Assembly: GCF_001423405.1 (NCBI RefSeq)
Contig: NZ_LMNS01000001.1
Location: 625,384-689,383 of the forward strand
Source of the DNA: Methylobacterium sp. Leaf123
Lineage (GTDB): Bacteria; Pseudomonadota; Alphaproteobacteria; Rhizobiales; Beijerinckiaceae
Length of the DNA stretch: 64,000 bases
Reading direction: 5' to 3'
Both the position numbers and the translations under genes were made by a program. This document shows, piece after piece, positions 1 through 9,296 of this stretch. The notes beneath the pieces are model-generated. The model saw only the letters and a program-made list of their open reading frames with translations. It ran no database searches and was not told where the DNA came from. Every line of letters starts with the position of its first letter. Position 1 is the stretch's first letter.

Positions 1-1214
1 CGCAGGATGGTCGTCTCGCATGCGGCGATCTCCGTGGGGCTGAAGCGACGCTCCCCGCCATCGGCGGGCGCGTTGACGAGGAGGAGCAGGCGTTCCGGCC
101 CGTCAGGGGCCGCACCGCCGTCGCCGTCCCGGTCCTGGGCGCAGATGTAGACGGTCGGGTCCGGCGGCAGGCGGCGGCCGCGCAGGATCGCGTCGAACTC
201 CGCGCGGTAATCGGCCGAGAAGAACACGCTGTGATGTGCGAGGTCGAAGCCCTTGGCCCGCGCCGTCGCGCAGAGGGTGACCGCCGAGAGCGAGCGCTCG
301 CGGGCGGGCACCCGGTCGCCGGCGGCGGCCGCATCGCGCCCGAGCAGTCCGCTGCCGAGGGCCGCGACGTCGGCATTGGCGATCACCGCATCGGCGGCAA
401 TGCGCTCGCCGCCGACGAGTTCGACCCCCGCGACGCGGCCGCGCTCCGTCAGGATTTGGGCGACATCCGCACCGGTGCGCAGGGTGGCGCCGCGGCGCTC
501 GGCCAGATCCGCGACCGCTTGTGCGAGCCGGCTCAAGCCGCCCTCGACGGTCCAGACGCCGGCCTGCTCCACATGGGCGACGAGCATCAGTGTGGCGGGC
601 GCCTCGAACGGCGAGGCGCCGCAATAGGTGGCGTAGCGCCCGAAGAGCTGGAGCAGGCGCGGATCGCGGAAATATTCGCCGAGCGCCGACCACAGAGTCG
701 CGAAGGGCTGGATACGCCAGAGGCTGCCGATGCCCGACAGCCCGACGCGCTGGGCGAGATCGACGGGGCTCGGCCGGTCGGCGCGAATGAACGGCCCTTC
801 CAGCGTGCGATAGACTTCGGCCGCACGGGCGCAGAACCGCCGATAGCCCTCCGCCTCGCGCGCACCGGCAAAGGCGCCGATGGCGGCCGCCGAGGTCTCG
901 ATATCCGCGAACAGGTCGAGCCGTTCATGCGCGTTCCAGGCATGGCGGGCCAGCAGGGAGGCCGGCCGCAGCCGCATCTCCGATGCGAGGTCGGTGCCGG
1001 CTTCGGCGAATAGCTCCTCGAACACCCAGCGCATGGTGAAGACGGTGGGGCCGGCCTCGACCGGCACCCCGTTCACGGGCAGCGACCGCATCTTGCCGCC
1101 GACGCGCGCCGCCCGCTCCAGGACGGTGACGGCATGGCCGGCCGCGGCAAGGCTCAGCGCTGCCGCGAGCCCGCCGATGCCGGCACCGATCACGATGACG
1201 CTTTTTTCTGCCAC
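1..1214 (-). CDS. crtD: Carotenoid desaturase CrtD (hydroxyneurosporene/methoxyneurosporene dehydrogenase), 3' end outside the window
   Basis: About 404 codons are open on the minus strand from a GTG at 1214 and run off base 1, so the C-terminus is missing. Residues 6-15 read VIVIGAGIGG, the FAD-binding Rossmann motif of phytoene-desaturase-type oxidoreductases, followed by GGKM and by EAGPTVFTMRW, both typical of CrtI/CrtD enzymes. The GTG is chosen because the Rossmann strand begins directly after it. Position decides between CrtI and CrtD: in purple bacteria crtD is divergent from crtE and followed by crtC, which would lie left of the window. The enzyme would introduce the 3,4-double bond during spirilloxanthin/spheroidene synthesis at the membrane. 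It shares its upstream region and PpsR-type operator with crtE. The family is certain; the D assignment comes mainly from context. Confidence 0.88.
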   Translation of the reverse strand, partial: MAEKSVIVIGAGIGGLAAALSLAAAGHAVTVLERAARVGGKMRSLPVNGVPVEAGPTVFTMRWVFEELFAEAGTDLASEMRLRPASLLARHAWNAHERLDLFADIETSAAAIGAFAGAREAEGYRRFCARAAEVYRTLEGPFIRADRPSPVDLAQRVGLSGIGSLWRIQPFATLWSALGEYFRDPRLLQLFGRYATYCGASPFEAPATLMLVAHVEQAGVWTVEGGLSRLAQAVADLAERRGATLRTGADVAQILTERGRVAGVELVGGERIAADAVIANADVAALGSGLLGRDAAAAGDRVPARERSLSAVTLCATARAKGFDLAHHSVFFSADYRAEFDAILRGRRLPPDPTVYICAQDRDGDGGAAPDGPERLLLLVNAPADGGERRFSPTEIAACETTIL

Positions 1215-1262
1215 CGAAACTGCGCTCCGCCTCGCATCGCCGTTGATCCGAGCCCCCAACAG

Positions 1263-1280
1263 TGTCAAGTATAATTGACA
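1263..1280. promoter_or_regulatory. PpsR/CrtJ operator shared by crtD and crtE
   Basis: The 18-bp sequence TGTCAAGTATAATTGACA fits the PpsR/CrtJ consensus TGT-N12-ACA exactly and is nearly palindromic. It lies 48 bp upstream of the crtD start and 39 bp upstream of the crtE start. TTGACA can be read on both strands and TATAAT lies inside it, so a bound repressor would cover promoter elements for both directions. PpsR/CrtJ is the known aerobic/light repressor of crt, bch and puc genes in purple bacteria; its gene is not in this window. Confidence 0.85.
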
Positions 1281-1319
1281 TAACCACAAGGCAAGGCAGC
1301 CTGACATCGGGAGGACGGC

Positions 1320-2186
1320 ATGGACGTCGGCCGGCGGATCGAGACGGTGCTCGACATTGCAGTGTCCCATGCGGAGGCGCCGGGTGCGCCGCCGCTCCTG
1401 GCGGAGGCGATCCGCTACGCGGTCTTTCCCGGCGGCCACCGCATCCGCCCGCGCCTCTGCCTTGCCGTCGCGCTCGCCTGTGGCGACGACGACCCCGCCG
1501 CCTCGGAGGCGGCGGCTGCGGCGATCGAACTCCTGCACTGCGCCTCGCTCGTCCACGACGACCTGCCGTGCTTCGACGATGCGCCGATGCGCCGCCAGAA
1601 GCCTTCGGTCCATGCAGCCTTCGGCGTGCCGCTCGCTGTGCTCACGGGCGATGCGCTGATCGTCACCGCCTTCGAGACACTGGCGCGGGGCGTGACCCGC
1701 TCGCCCACGCGCCTCGCCTGTCTCGTCGGGCTGATCGCCCGCGCCGCCGGATCGCCCTCCGGCATCGTCGCCGGGCAGGCCTGGGAATCCGAGCCTTATG
1801 TGGATCTGGTCGAGTACCAGCAGGCCAAGACCGGCGCGCTGTTCGCCGCGGCCACGGTGGCCGGTGCCGCCGCCGCGGGAGCGCCGCCGCTGCCCTGGCG
1901 CCTGCTCGGGGAATGCCTCGGGGCGGCCTATCAGGTCGCCGACGACCTGCGCGATGTCGCCTGCCGCCAGGAGGAGATCGGCAAGCCCGCCGGCAGGGAC
2001 GCCACCCTCGGACGTCCGAACGCGGCGGCCCTGCTCGGCATGGGCGGTGCCCTGGAGCGCCTGAAGAACCTCACGCAGGAGGCGATCGACGTGATTCCCC
2101 CCTGCCGCGGGCAGGAGGCGATGCGCACCGAGATCGAGGCGCAGACCCGGCTGTTCATGCCCGCTTCCCTCCGCGCGATGGCGTGA
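1320..2186 (+). CDS. crtE: Geranylgeranyl diphosphate synthase CrtE
   Basis: The 288-residue protein is a trans-isoprenyl diphosphate synthase making GGPP from FPP and IPP for carotenoids and for the bacteriochlorophyll tail. The first aspartate-rich motif DDLPCFDD spans residues 80-87 and the second, DDLRD, residues 209-213; both bind Mg-diphosphate. GGHRIRP near residues 38-44 is the IPP-binding segment. The ATG at 1320 follows a GGGAGGA ribosome site. It opens the superoperon crtE-crtF-bchCXYZ-pufQBALMC behind the shared PpsR site. The next gene starts about 10 bases after the stop, so translation is probably coupled. Confidence 0.95.
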   Translation: MDVGRRIETVLDIAVSHAEAPGAPPLLAEAIRYAVFPGGHRIRPRLCLAVALACGDDDPAASEAAAAAIELLHCASLVHDDLPCFDDAPMRRQKPSVHAAFGVPLAVLTGDALIVTAFETLARGVTRSPTRLACLVGLIARAAGSPSGIVAGQAWESEPYVDLVEYQQAKTGALFAAATVAGAAAAGAPPLPWRLLGECLGAAYQVADDLRDVACRQEEIGKPAGRDATLGRPNAAALLGMGGALERLKNLTQEAIDVIPPCRGQEAMRTEIEAQTRLFMPASLRAMA

Positions 2187-2195
2187 GGGCCGGCC

Positions 2196-3353
2196 TTGCC
2201 CGCCGCGATGACCGAGGCCGGACCCGCGCCGGAGACGCGCGGCGGCTGGCGCGAGCGCTGGCTCGCCTTCCGCAACCGCACCGTGGCCAGCCCCGGCTTC
2301 CAGCGCTGGGCCGCGGGGTTTCCGTTCACCCGCAGGATCGCGCAGCGGAACACCCGGGCGTTGTTCGACCTCTGCGCCGGCTTCGTCTACGCGCAGGTGC
2401 TGTTCGCCTGCGTCCGGCTCGACCTGTTCACGGGGCTACGGGACGGCCCGCTCGCGCCGGATGCCCTCGCCCGCCGCCTTGATCTACCGGCCGACCGCGC
2501 CCTGACCTTGCTCAAGGCCGCCGCCTCCCTCGACCTGATCACCCTGCTGCCGGATGGGCGCTTCGCCCTGGCCGATCTCGGCGCGGCGCTGATCGGCAAT
2601 CCCTCGGTCGCGGCGATGATCGAGCACCACGCCATGCTCTATGCCGATCTGGCCGATCCCGTCGCCCTGTTGCGCGGCGGGGCGGGGCCGACGCGGCTCG
2701 GGGGCTACTGGCCCTATGCCGAAGCCGGCGGGGCGGTGCCGCTCGGTCCGGATTCGGTCGCCGCCTATAGCGGCTTGATGGCGGCCTCGCAGGCGCTGAT
2801 CGCCGACGACGTGCTCGATGCCCTGCCGCTCGCCGATCGTGCGTGCCTAATGGATGTCGGCGGCGGGGAGGGCGTGTTCCTCGCCCAGGCCGCCCGCCGC
2901 CATCCGGGGCTGGCGCTGCGCCTGCTCGATCTCCCGCCGGTCGCGGAACGGGCGGGCGCCCGCCTCGCCGCGGAGGGCCTTGGCGACCGCGTCACCTGTC
3001 TCGGCCGGAGCTTTCTCGGCGGCTCCCTGCCGCCGGGCGCCGACGCGATCACCCTGGTGCGGGTCGTCCACGATCACGACGATGCGGTCGCCCTGGCGCT
3101 CCTGCGTGCGGCCCACGTGGCGCTGCCGCCGGGCGGGCTGCTGGCGATCGCCGAGCCGATGGCCGGCACGCCCGGCGCCGAGCCGGTGGGCGATGCGTAT
3201 TTCGGCTTCTACCTCCTCGCCATGGGCAGCGGCCGGCCCCGCACGGCCACCGAATTGACGGCCATGCTGACCCAGGCCGGCTTCGCTGAAATCCGCGAGC
3301 GGGCGACACGGCGACCGCTGTTGGCGCGATTGATCACCGCAAAGCGGCGCTAG
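2196..3353 (+). CDS. crtF: Hydroxyneurosporene/demethylspheroidene O-methyltransferase CrtF
   Basis: This 385-residue class I SAM-dependent methyltransferase of the hydroxyneurosporene-methyltransferase family methylates the C-1 hydroxyl of acyclic carotenoids. The SAM motif VGGGEG lies at residues 221-226, with an O-methyltransferase winged-helix dimerisation region before it (about residues 60-130). The TTG at 2196 is 6 bases after GAGGG; an in-frame ATG at 2208 is the alternative start but is less well placed for that ribosome site. Its position between crtE and bchC is the canonical purple-bacterial order. It would act with CrtC and CrtD in spirilloxanthin-type carotenoid synthesis. Confidence 0.93.
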   Translation: MPAAMTEAGPAPETRGGWRERWLAFRNRTVASPGFQRWAAGFPFTRRIAQRNTRALFDLCAGFVYAQVLFACVRLDLFTGLRDGPLAPDALARRLDLPADRALTLLKAAASLDLITLLPDGRFALADLGAALIGNPSVAAMIEHHAMLYADLADPVALLRGGAGPTRLGGYWPYAEAGGAVPLGPDSVAAYSGLMAASQALIADDVLDALPLADRACLMDVGGGEGVFLAQAARRHPGLALRLLDLPPVAERAGARLAAEGLGDRVTCLGRSFLGGSLPPGADAITLVRVVHDHDDAVALALLRAAHVALPPGGLLAIAEPMAGTPGAEPVGDAYFGFYLLAMGSGRPRTATELTAMLTQAGFAEIRERATRRPLLARLITAKRR

Positions 3354-3356
3354 AAG

Positions 3357-3374
3357 TGTAAAGTTTACTTGACG
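3357..3374. promoter_or_regulatory. Imperfect PpsR/CrtJ-type site upstream of bchC
   Basis: TGTAAAGTTTACTTGACG differs from TGT-N12-ACA only at the last base. It contains the short palindrome GTAAAGTTTAC and a TTGACG that could serve as a -35 hexamer. It lies about 80 bp upstream of the bchC start, in the only sizeable gap between crtF and bchC. In Rhodobacter the bchC promoter is also under CrtJ control from paired sites. This suggests an internal promoter in the superoperon. Confidence 0.55.
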
Positions 3375-3454
3375 CAAGTTCACGTCCATCTAGGATGACA
3401 TCAAGCGGTTCAGCCCATCGCGGAGTCGCAAGCAGCAACGGGGGAGGCAGGGAG

Positions 3455-4393
3455 ATGGAAGCGTTGGCCGTCGTCCTTGAACGACCGGAGCACTTGGCGC
3501 TCAACCGTCTGGCGCTCACCCCGGCGACCGAGGGCGATGCGATCGTTGCCGTCTCGTGGAGCGGCATCAGCACGGGAACCGAGCGCCTGCTCTGGTCCGG
3601 CCGGATGCCGCCCTTTCCCGGTATGGGTTACCCGCTAGTACCCGGCTACGAGTCGGTCGGCACGGTGGTCGAGGCCGATGCCGGCAGCGGACTGCGCGTT
3701 GGGCAAACCGTGTTCGTGCCCGGCGCCCGCTGCTTCGGCGCCGTCAACGGCCTGTTCGGCGGGGCCGCCTCGCACCTGATCGCGCCGGCCGCGCGTCTCG
3801 TCCCCGTCGATGCCGCGCTCGGCGACCGCGCCTGCCTCATCGCCCTGGCGGCGACCGCCTACCACGCCCTGTCCGGCATCGTGCCCGGCACGCGCAGCCT
3901 CATCGTCGGCCACGGCGTCCTCGGCCGGCTGCTCGCGCGGCTGACGATGCTGGCCGGCGGCGAACCCGTGGTGTGGGAGCGCGAGGCGCTGCGGGCTCAA
4001 GGCACCTTCGGTTACGCCGTGCTCGCGCCCGACGAAGATCCGGCGCGCGACTATTCGGTCATCACCGATGTCAGCGGCGATTCGAGCCTGCTCGACACGC
4101 TGATCGGCCGCCTCGCCCCCGGCGGCGAGATCGTGCTCGCCGGCTTCTACGAGGCGCCGCTCGCCTTCGCCTTCCCGCCCGCCTTCCTGCGCGAGGCTCG
4201 CATCCGGGTCTCGGCGGAGTGGCGGCCGGGCGACCTCGCGGCGGTCCGGGCCCTGATCGAGGCCGGACGCCTGTCGCTCGACGGGCTCATCACCCACCGG
4301 GTGCCCGCCACGGAAGCGGGAGAGGCCTACCGCACTGCGTTCGCCGATCCGGCCTGCCTGAAGATGATCCTCGATTGGAGGGCCTGCGCATGA
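3455..4393 (+). CDS. bchC: Bacteriochlorophyllide 3-hydroxyethyl dehydrogenase BchC
   Basis: A 312-residue medium-chain dehydrogenase-like protein that oxidises the 3-hydroxyethyl group of (bacterio)chlorophyllide to 3-acetyl, a late step of bacteriochlorophyll a synthesis. WSGISTGTE near the N-terminus and the GHGVLGRL nucleotide-binding stretch are typical. The ATG at 3455 is chosen over the in-frame ATG at 3395 because it follows GGGGGAGGCAGGGAG and gives the family N-terminus MEALAVVLE. The stop overlaps the bchX start (ATGA), so the two are translationally coupled. Confidence 0.95.
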   Translation: MEALAVVLERPEHLALNRLALTPATEGDAIVAVSWSGISTGTERLLWSGRMPPFPGMGYPLVPGYESVGTVVEADAGSGLRVGQTVFVPGARCFGAVNGLFGGAASHLIAPAARLVPVDAALGDRACLIALAATAYHALSGIVPGTRSLIVGHGVLGRLLARLTMLAGGEPVVWEREALRAQGTFGYAVLAPDEDPARDYSVITDVSGDSSLLDTLIGRLAPGGEIVLAGFYEAPLAFAFPPAFLREARIRVSAEWRPGDLAAVRALIEAGRLSLDGLITHRVPATEAGEAYRTAFADPACLKMILDWRACA

Positions 4394-5394
4394 ACCTACA
4401 GCTCAGCAAGGCGGCGTTGAACGCCGCGACGACGCTGCGGGCCGAGGCCGCCATCGAGCCCGATCCGGTCGCGACCGGCGAGGTGAAGCGCGAGACGCAG
4501 ATCATCGCGATTTACGGCAAGGGCGGCATCGGCAAGTCGTTCACCCTGGCCAATCTCAGCTACATGATGGCCCAGCAGGGCAAGAAGGTGCTGCTGATCG
4601 GCTGCGACCCGAAGAGCGACACGACTTCGCTCCTCTTCGGTGGGCGCGCCTGCCCGACCATCATCGAGACTTCGACGAAGAAGAAGCTCGCGGGCGAGGC
4701 GGTCGCCATCGGCGATGTCTGCTTCAAGCGCGACGGCGTCTACGCGATGGAACTCGGCGGCCCGGAAGTCGGTCGCGGCTGCGGCGGGCGCGGGATCATC
4801 CATGGCTTCGAGCTCTTGGAAAAGCTCGGCTTCCACGAATGGGGCTTCGACTACGTCCTGCTCGACTTCCTTGGCGACGTGGTCTGCGGCGGCTTCGGCC
4901 TGCCGATCGCCCGCGACATGTGCCAGAAGGTCATCGTCGTCGGGTCCAATGACCTGCAATCGCTCTACGTCGCCAACAACGTCTGCTCGGCGGTCGAATA
5001 CTTCCGCAAGATGGGCGGCAATGTCGGCGTCGGCGGCCTCGTCATCAACAAGGATGACGGCAGCGGCGAAGCGCAGGCCTTCGCGGATGCCGCTGGCATT
5101 CCGGTGCTGGCCTCGATCCCGGCCGACGACGACATCCGCCGCAAGAGCGCGAATTACGAGATCATCGGCAAGCCCGATGGGCGCTGGGGCTCGCTCTTCG
5201 CCGACCTCTCGCAGAACGTGGCGGAGGCCAAACCGCACCAGCCGACGCCGCTGAGCCAGGACGCGCTGCTCGGCCTGTTCTCTAGCGAAGCCACGGGGCG
5301 CAACGTGGTGCTGGAGCCCGCCACCATCGAGGACATGTGCGGGCGAACCAGCCTCGCCAAGCCGTCCCTCGAAGTCGTCTACGACGAGGTCTGA
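4390..5394 (+). CDS. bchX: Chlorophyllide a reductase iron protein BchX
   Basis: The 334-residue NifH-like ATPase is the electron donor of chlorophyllide a oxidoreductase, which reduces ring B. The P-loop GKGGIGKS is at residues 43-50. The cysteines that bridge the [4Fe-4S] cluster between subunits are C131 (in GRGCGGRG) and C166 (in GDVVCGG). It differs from the protochlorophyllide-reductase paralogue BchL by context: bchY and bchZ follow directly. Four bases overlap bchC and three bases separate it from bchY. Confidence 0.97.
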   Translation: MNLQLSKAALNAATTLRAEAAIEPDPVATGEVKRETQIIAIYGKGGIGKSFTLANLSYMMAQQGKKVLLIGCDPKSDTTSLLFGGRACPTIIETSTKKKLAGEAVAIGDVCFKRDGVYAMELGGPEVGRGCGGRGIIHGFELLEKLGFHEWGFDYVLLDFLGDVVCGGFGLPIARDMCQKVIVVGSNDLQSLYVANNVCSAVEYFRKMGGNVGVGGLVINKDDGSGEAQAFADAAGIPVLASIPADDDIRRKSANYEIIGKPDGRWGSLFADLSQNVAEAKPHQPTPLSQDALLGLFSSEATGRNVVLEPATIEDMCGRTSLAKPSLEVVYDEV

Positions 5395-5397
5395 GCC

Positions 5398-6924
5398 ATG
5401 ACGGTCAGCCTCGACATCACCGCGCTCCGCGCCCGCCGCCCCGAGGGCATCGATCTCGCTGCGACGCAGGGCGACGGGCTCGGCTGCCATGCCGGCAAGG
5501 ATGCGATGCGCGCCGCCGCCGAGGCCGCGGGCCTGTCCGGCACGCTCGAGCAGTACCGGAAGGACTATCCGGCGGGGCCGCACGATCAGCCGCAGAGCAT
5601 GTGCCCGGCCTTCGGCTCCCTGCGCGTCGGCCTGCGCATGCGGCGCACGATGACCATCCTGTCGGGCTCGGCCTGCTGCGTCTACGGCCTGACCTTCACC
5701 TCGCATTTCTACGGCGCGCGCCGGAGCGTCGGCTACGTGCCGTTCAACTCCGAGACGCTCGTCACCGGCAAGCTGTTCGAGGACATCCGCGAGGCGGTCT
5801 ACGCCTCGGCCAACCCGCAGGATTACGACGCGATCGTCGTCATCAACCTCTGCGTCCCGACCGCGTCGGGGGTGCCGCTGCGGCTGCTACCGAAGCAGAT
5901 CGACGGCGTGCGCGTCATCGGCATCGACGTGCCGGGTTTCGGCGTGCCGACCCATGCCGAGGCCAAGGACGTGCTGGCCGGCGCGATGCTCAAATTCGCC
6001 CGCAGCGAGGCGGAGACCGGCCCGGTCCAGGCCCCACGCGGAGGCCGCTCGGAGCGTCCGTCCGTGGCACTTCTGGGCGAGATGTTCCCCGCCGATCCCG
6101 TGGTGATCGGTGCGCTCCTCGAACCGCTCGGCCTCAGCGCCGGCCCCGTCGTGCCGACGCGGGAATGGCGCGAACTCTACGGCGCCCTTGACGCTGCGGC
6201 GGTGGCGGCGATCCACCCGTTCTACACCGCGAGCATCCGCGAGTTCGAGGCGGCCGGTCGGCCGGTGATCGGCTCCGCCCCCGTCGGCCATGACGGCACT
6301 GCCGATTGGTTGGAGGCCATCGGCAACGCCTGCGACGTTCCGCGCGACACCATCGCGGCGGCGAAGAACCGGCTTCTGCCGGCGATCCGGGGGGCGCTGG
6401 CCGCATCCCCGATCCGCGGGCGCATCACGCTCTCCGGTTACGAGGGCTCGGAACTCCTCGTGGCCCGTCTCCTCGTCGAGAGCGGCGCCGAGGTGCCCTA
6501 TGTCGGCACGGCCTGCCCGCGCACGCCCTGGTCCGAGCCGGACCGGGTCTGGCTGGAGGAGCGCGGCGTCAGCGTCCGCTACCGCGCCTCGCTGGAAGAC
6601 GATCTTGCCGCGCTCGACGCGTTCCGGCCGGATCTCGCCATCGGCACGACGCCGGTGGTGCAGAAGGCCAAGGAGGCCGGCACTCCGGCCCTCTACTTCA
6701 CCAATCTGATCTCGGCGCGCCCGCTGATGGGAGCGGCCGGAGCCGGCTCGCTGGCCAAGGTCGTCAACGCCGCGCTTGCCAACCGGCCGCGCTTCGACGC
6801 CATGCGGGCCTTCTTCGAGGGCGTCGGCACCGGTCACGCCGCCGGCATCTGGCAGGACGTGCCGGTGCTCAAGACGGCGCCGAAGGCCGCGGCGCCCCTG
6901 AAGCCGATCGGGGAGATGGTCTGA
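5398..6924 (+). CDS. bchY: Chlorophyllide a reductase subunit BchY
   Basis: The 508-residue NifD-like subunit of chlorophyllide a oxidoreductase. Conserved cysteines typical of the catalytic NB-cluster site are visible at C30 (GLGCHAGK), C69 (SMCPAFG) and C93/C94 (SACCVYG). With BchZ it forms the catalytic heterotetramer that receives electrons from BchX. The stop codon overlaps the bchZ start (TGATG), which supports stoichiometric co-translation. Confidence 0.97.
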   Translation: MTVSLDITALRARRPEGIDLAATQGDGLGCHAGKDAMRAAAEAAGLSGTLEQYRKDYPAGPHDQPQSMCPAFGSLRVGLRMRRTMTILSGSACCVYGLTFTSHFYGARRSVGYVPFNSETLVTGKLFEDIREAVYASANPQDYDAIVVINLCVPTASGVPLRLLPKQIDGVRVIGIDVPGFGVPTHAEAKDVLAGAMLKFARSEAETGPVQAPRGGRSERPSVALLGEMFPADPVVIGALLEPLGLSAGPVVPTREWRELYGALDAAAVAAIHPFYTASIREFEAAGRPVIGSAPVGHDGTADWLEAIGNACDVPRDTIAAAKNRLLPAIRGALAASPIRGRITLSGYEGSELLVARLLVESGAEVPYVGTACPRTPWSEPDRVWLEERGVSVRYRASLEDDLAALDAFRPDLAIGTTPVVQKAKEAGTPALYFTNLISARPLMGAAGAGSLAKVVNAALANRPRFDAMRAFFEGVGTGHAAGIWQDVPVLKTAPKAAAPLKPIGEMV

Positions 6925-8390
6925 TGCTGGTCATCGATCACGACCGCGCCGGCGGCTATTGGGGGGCGGTCTACGTCTTCACGGCGATCAAGGGCCTTCA
7001 GGTGGTCATCGACGGCCCCGTGGGCTGCGAGAACCTGCCGGTCACCTCGGTGCTGCACTACACCGACGCGCTGCCGCCGCACGAATTGCCGATCGTCGTC
7101 ACCGGCTTGGCCGAAGAAGAACTCGGCCGCCACGGCACCGAGGGCGCGATGAAGCGGGCGCATGCCACGCTCGATCCCGGCCAGCCGAGCGTCGTGGTGA
7201 CGGGCTCCATCGCCGAGATGATCGGCGGAGGCGTCACGCCCGAGGGCACAGGCCTCCAGCGCTTCCTGCCCCGCACCATCGATGAGGATCAGTGGCAATC
7301 CGCCGACCGGGCGATGAGCTGGCTCTGGCAGGAATACGGCGCCCGGCGCTTTGCCAAGAAGGGCATCCCGGCCCGGCCGGAGCGCAAGGACGGGGCGAAG
7401 CCGCGGGTCAACATCATCGGCCCGGCCTACGGCACCTTCAACATGGCCTCGGACCTCGCCGAGATCCGCCGCCTCGTGGAGGGCATCGGCGCCGAGGTGA
7501 ACCTCACCTTCCCGCTCGGCGCGCACCTCGCCGACGTGCCCAAGCTCGTCAACGCGGATGCCAATATCTGCCTCTACCGCGAGTTCGGCCGCCTGCTCTG
7601 CGAGAGCCTGGAGCGCCCCTATCTCCAGGCGCCGATCGGCGTGCTCTCGACCACCAAGTTCCTGCGCAGGCTGGGCGAGATCCTTGGGATCGACCCCGAA
7701 CCCTTCATCGAGCGCGAGCGCCACACCACGATCAAGCCGGTCTGGGACCTGTGGCGCTCGGTGACACAGGATTTCTTCGGCACAGCGAGCTTCGGCATCG
7801 TCGCGACCGAGACCTATGCCCGCGGCGTTCGCCATTTCCTCGAAGAGGAGATGGGCCTGCCCTGCCACTTCGCCTTTTCGCGCAGCGCCGGCACGAAGCC
7901 TGATAACGTGGCGGTGCGCGCGGCGATCAAGACCAGCCCGCCGCTCGTCCTGTTCGGCTCCTTCAACGAGCGCATGTACCTCGCCGAGGCCGGCGGGCGG
8001 GCGATCTACGTGCCCGCCTCGTTCCCCGGCGCCATCATCCGGCGGCACACCGGCACGCCGTTCATGGGCTATGCCGGCGCGACCTACCTCGTTCAGGAAG
8101 TCTGCAACGCCCTGTTCGACATGCTCTTCCACATCCTGCCGCTCGCCCGCGACATGGATGCGGTGGAGGCGACCCCCGCCCGGACGCATCGCGAATTGCC
8201 CTGGGACGAAGCCGCCCGCGCCCGGCTCGACGCGCTGGTCGAGGCCCATCCCGTTCTCACGCGGATCTCCGCCGCCAAACGCCTGCGCGATGCCGCCGAG
8301 CGGGCCGCGCGCCGGGTCGCCGCGGAGCGCGTCGCCGCCGCCCATGTCGAGCGGGCGCAGAGCGACCTCGTCTTGGGGAGCGCCGCATGA
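6924..8390 (+). CDS. bchZ: Chlorophyllide a reductase subunit BchZ
   Basis: A 488-residue NifK-like partner of BchY. C35 in GPVGCENLP is the cluster-ligand cysteine. The C-terminal third carries the PCP-red-type helical segment of ring reductases (around [19 protein letters not shown]). It is coupled to bchY through overlapping stop and start and ends where a long pufQ reading frame opens with ATGA. The superoperon continues into puf. Confidence 0.97.
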   Translation: MLVIDHDRAGGYWGAVYVFTAIKGLQVVIDGPVGCENLPVTSVLHYTDALPPHELPIVVTGLAEEELGRHGTEGAMKRAHATLDPGQPSVVVTGSIAEMIGGGVTPEGTGLQRFLPRTIDEDQWQSADRAMSWLWQEYGARRFAKKGIPARPERKDGAKPRVNIIGPAYGTFNMASDLAEIRRLVEGIGAEVNLTFPLGAHLADVPKLVNADANICLYREFGRLLCESLERPYLQAPIGVLSTTKFLRRLGEILGIDPEPFIERERHTTIKPVWDLWRSVTQDFFGTASFGIVATETYARGVRHFLEEEMGLPCHFAFSRSAGTKPDNVAVRAAIKTSPPLVLFGSFNERMYLAEAGGRAIYVPASFPGAIIRRHTGTPFMGYAGATYLVQEVCNALFDMLFHILPLARDMDAVEATPARTHRELPWDEAARARLDALVEAHPVLTRISAAKRLRDAAERAARRVAAERVAAAHVERAQSDLVLGSAA

Positions 8391-8473
8391 GCGCGGGTCT
8401 CCTTCATCCCCTTCACCCTCCGGTCCCTCGCGGAGCCGGACAGAATGCGGAGCACCAAGTCATGGGAGTGGTC

Positions 8474-8695
8474 ATGCAACGATCGATGCCCGCCTCGTCG
8501 CGGCTGCACAGCGAGGCGGTCCAGTTCCGGATCATCCTCGCCGCCACCTACCCGTTCTTCCTCGCCGCCGCCCTGGTGCAGCGTTTTCGGCCCGGCACCG
8601 CGCCCCGGCGCGGCCTGCCGCCGATGCGCCGCTCCGTCTTCGGCGAGGCCAAGGCCATGGCCGTCTCGGCGATCCCGTTCGCCTTCATGGGCTAG
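8474..8695 (+). CDS. pufQ: PufQ, bacteriochlorophyll assembly/regulatory protein
   Basis: From the ATG at 8474 the protein is 73 residues, close to the roughly 74 of Rhodobacter PufQ. It has a short polar N-terminus, one membrane helix (ILAATYPFFLAAALVQ) and a basic linker followed by GEAKAMA, the PufQ pattern. GGGAG five bases upstream supports this start. The frame is also open from 8387 (ATGA overlap with bchZ) and from an ATG at 8462, giving 102 or 77 residues. PufQ is needed for normal bacteriochlorophyll flux and pigment-protein assembly. The assignment rests on the location between bchZ and pufB as much as on sequence. Confidence 0.8.
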   Translation: MQRSMPASSRLHSEAVQFRIILAATYPFFLAAALVQRFRPGTAPRRGLPPMRRSVFGEAKAMAVSAIPFAFMG

Positions 8696-8789
8696 GGGCC
8701 CGGCGCGTCGTCTCGCGAACCGGCAACCGCCTTCGCGACGCCGCGCCAGCGCCTTCAGAACTTCCGTGCGGTGACACGGGGGATCCCTG

Positions 8790-8815
8790 CGCCGTGATGT
8801 CATCGGGTCACGGCG
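8790..8815 (+). other. Stem-loop between pufQ and pufB
   Basis: CGCCGTGA (8790-8797) pairs with TCACGGCG (8808-8815) around a 10-base loop. No U-tract follows, so it is more likely an RNA processing or stability element ahead of pufB than a terminator. It sits 50 bp before the pufB start. Confidence 0.5.
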
Positions 8816-8865
8816 ACACCCGCCACGCCTGTCAACGCGCGGCATAACCAGCGGAGGTTCGATCG

Positions 8866-9096
8866 ATGGCGAACGGTATCACAGAAAGACCGAGCAGCCT
8901 GTCCGGGCTGACGGAACCCGAAGCCAAGGAATTTCACGCGATCTTCCTGACGAGCTTCATCATCTTCACGGCCATCGCCGTGGTCGCCCACATTCTCGTC
9001 TGGCTGTGGCGGCCCTGGCTTCCCGGGCCGAAGGGCTACGCCCTGCTCGACGGCGTCACCCACGCCGCCCACGGCCTTGTGTCGATGATCGGCTGA
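8866..9096 (+). CDS. pufB: Light-harvesting 1 beta chain PufB
   Basis: The 76-residue LH1 beta polypeptide has the family signature [14 protein letters not shown] before a single membrane helix. H42 in [11 protein letters not shown] is the bacteriochlorophyll Mg ligand, with the trailing tryptophans typical of LH1. H24 is the second conserved histidine. The C-terminal tail after RPW is longer than in Rhodobacter. CGGAGG lies just upstream of the ATG. Its product pairs with PufA in the core antenna ring around the reaction centre. Confidence 0.96.
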   Translation: MANGITERPSSLSGLTEPEAKEFHAIFLTSFIIFTAIAVVAHILVWLWRPWLPGPKGYALLDGVTHAAHGLVSMIG

Positions 9097-9107
9097 GGAG
9101 ACGCGCG

Positions 9108-9296
9108 ATGCACAAGATCTGGCTTCTGTTCGATCCCCGGCGCACCCTCGTTGCGCTCTTCACCTTCCTGTTCGTCCTGGCGCTGCTGATCCACTTCATC
9201 CTGCTCAGCACCGACCGGTTCAACTGGTTGGAAGGCCCGAAGGACGCGAAGGCCGCCGCCGCCCACAGCCTCGTCCTCCCGACGATGCCGACCTGA
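9108..9296 (+). CDS. pufA: Light-harvesting 1 alpha chain PufA
   Basis: A 62-residue LH1 alpha polypeptide: [12 protein letters not shown] is the classic N-terminus, followed by one membrane helix with H29 (LLIHFILL) as bacteriochlorophyll ligand and FNWLEG after it. It begins 11 bases after the pufB stop with GAGGAG as ribosome site. Two hairpins follow the stop. Confidence 0.97.
   Translation: MHKIWLLFDPRRTLVALFTFLFVLALLIHFILLSTDRFNWLEGPKDAKAAAAHSLVLPTMPT

Noticed and set aside
8760-8865. Possible PpsR site before pufB
   Set aside because: TGTCATCGGG...GACA has the wrong spacing (15, not 12); the sequence is better explained as the stem-loop at 8790-8815.
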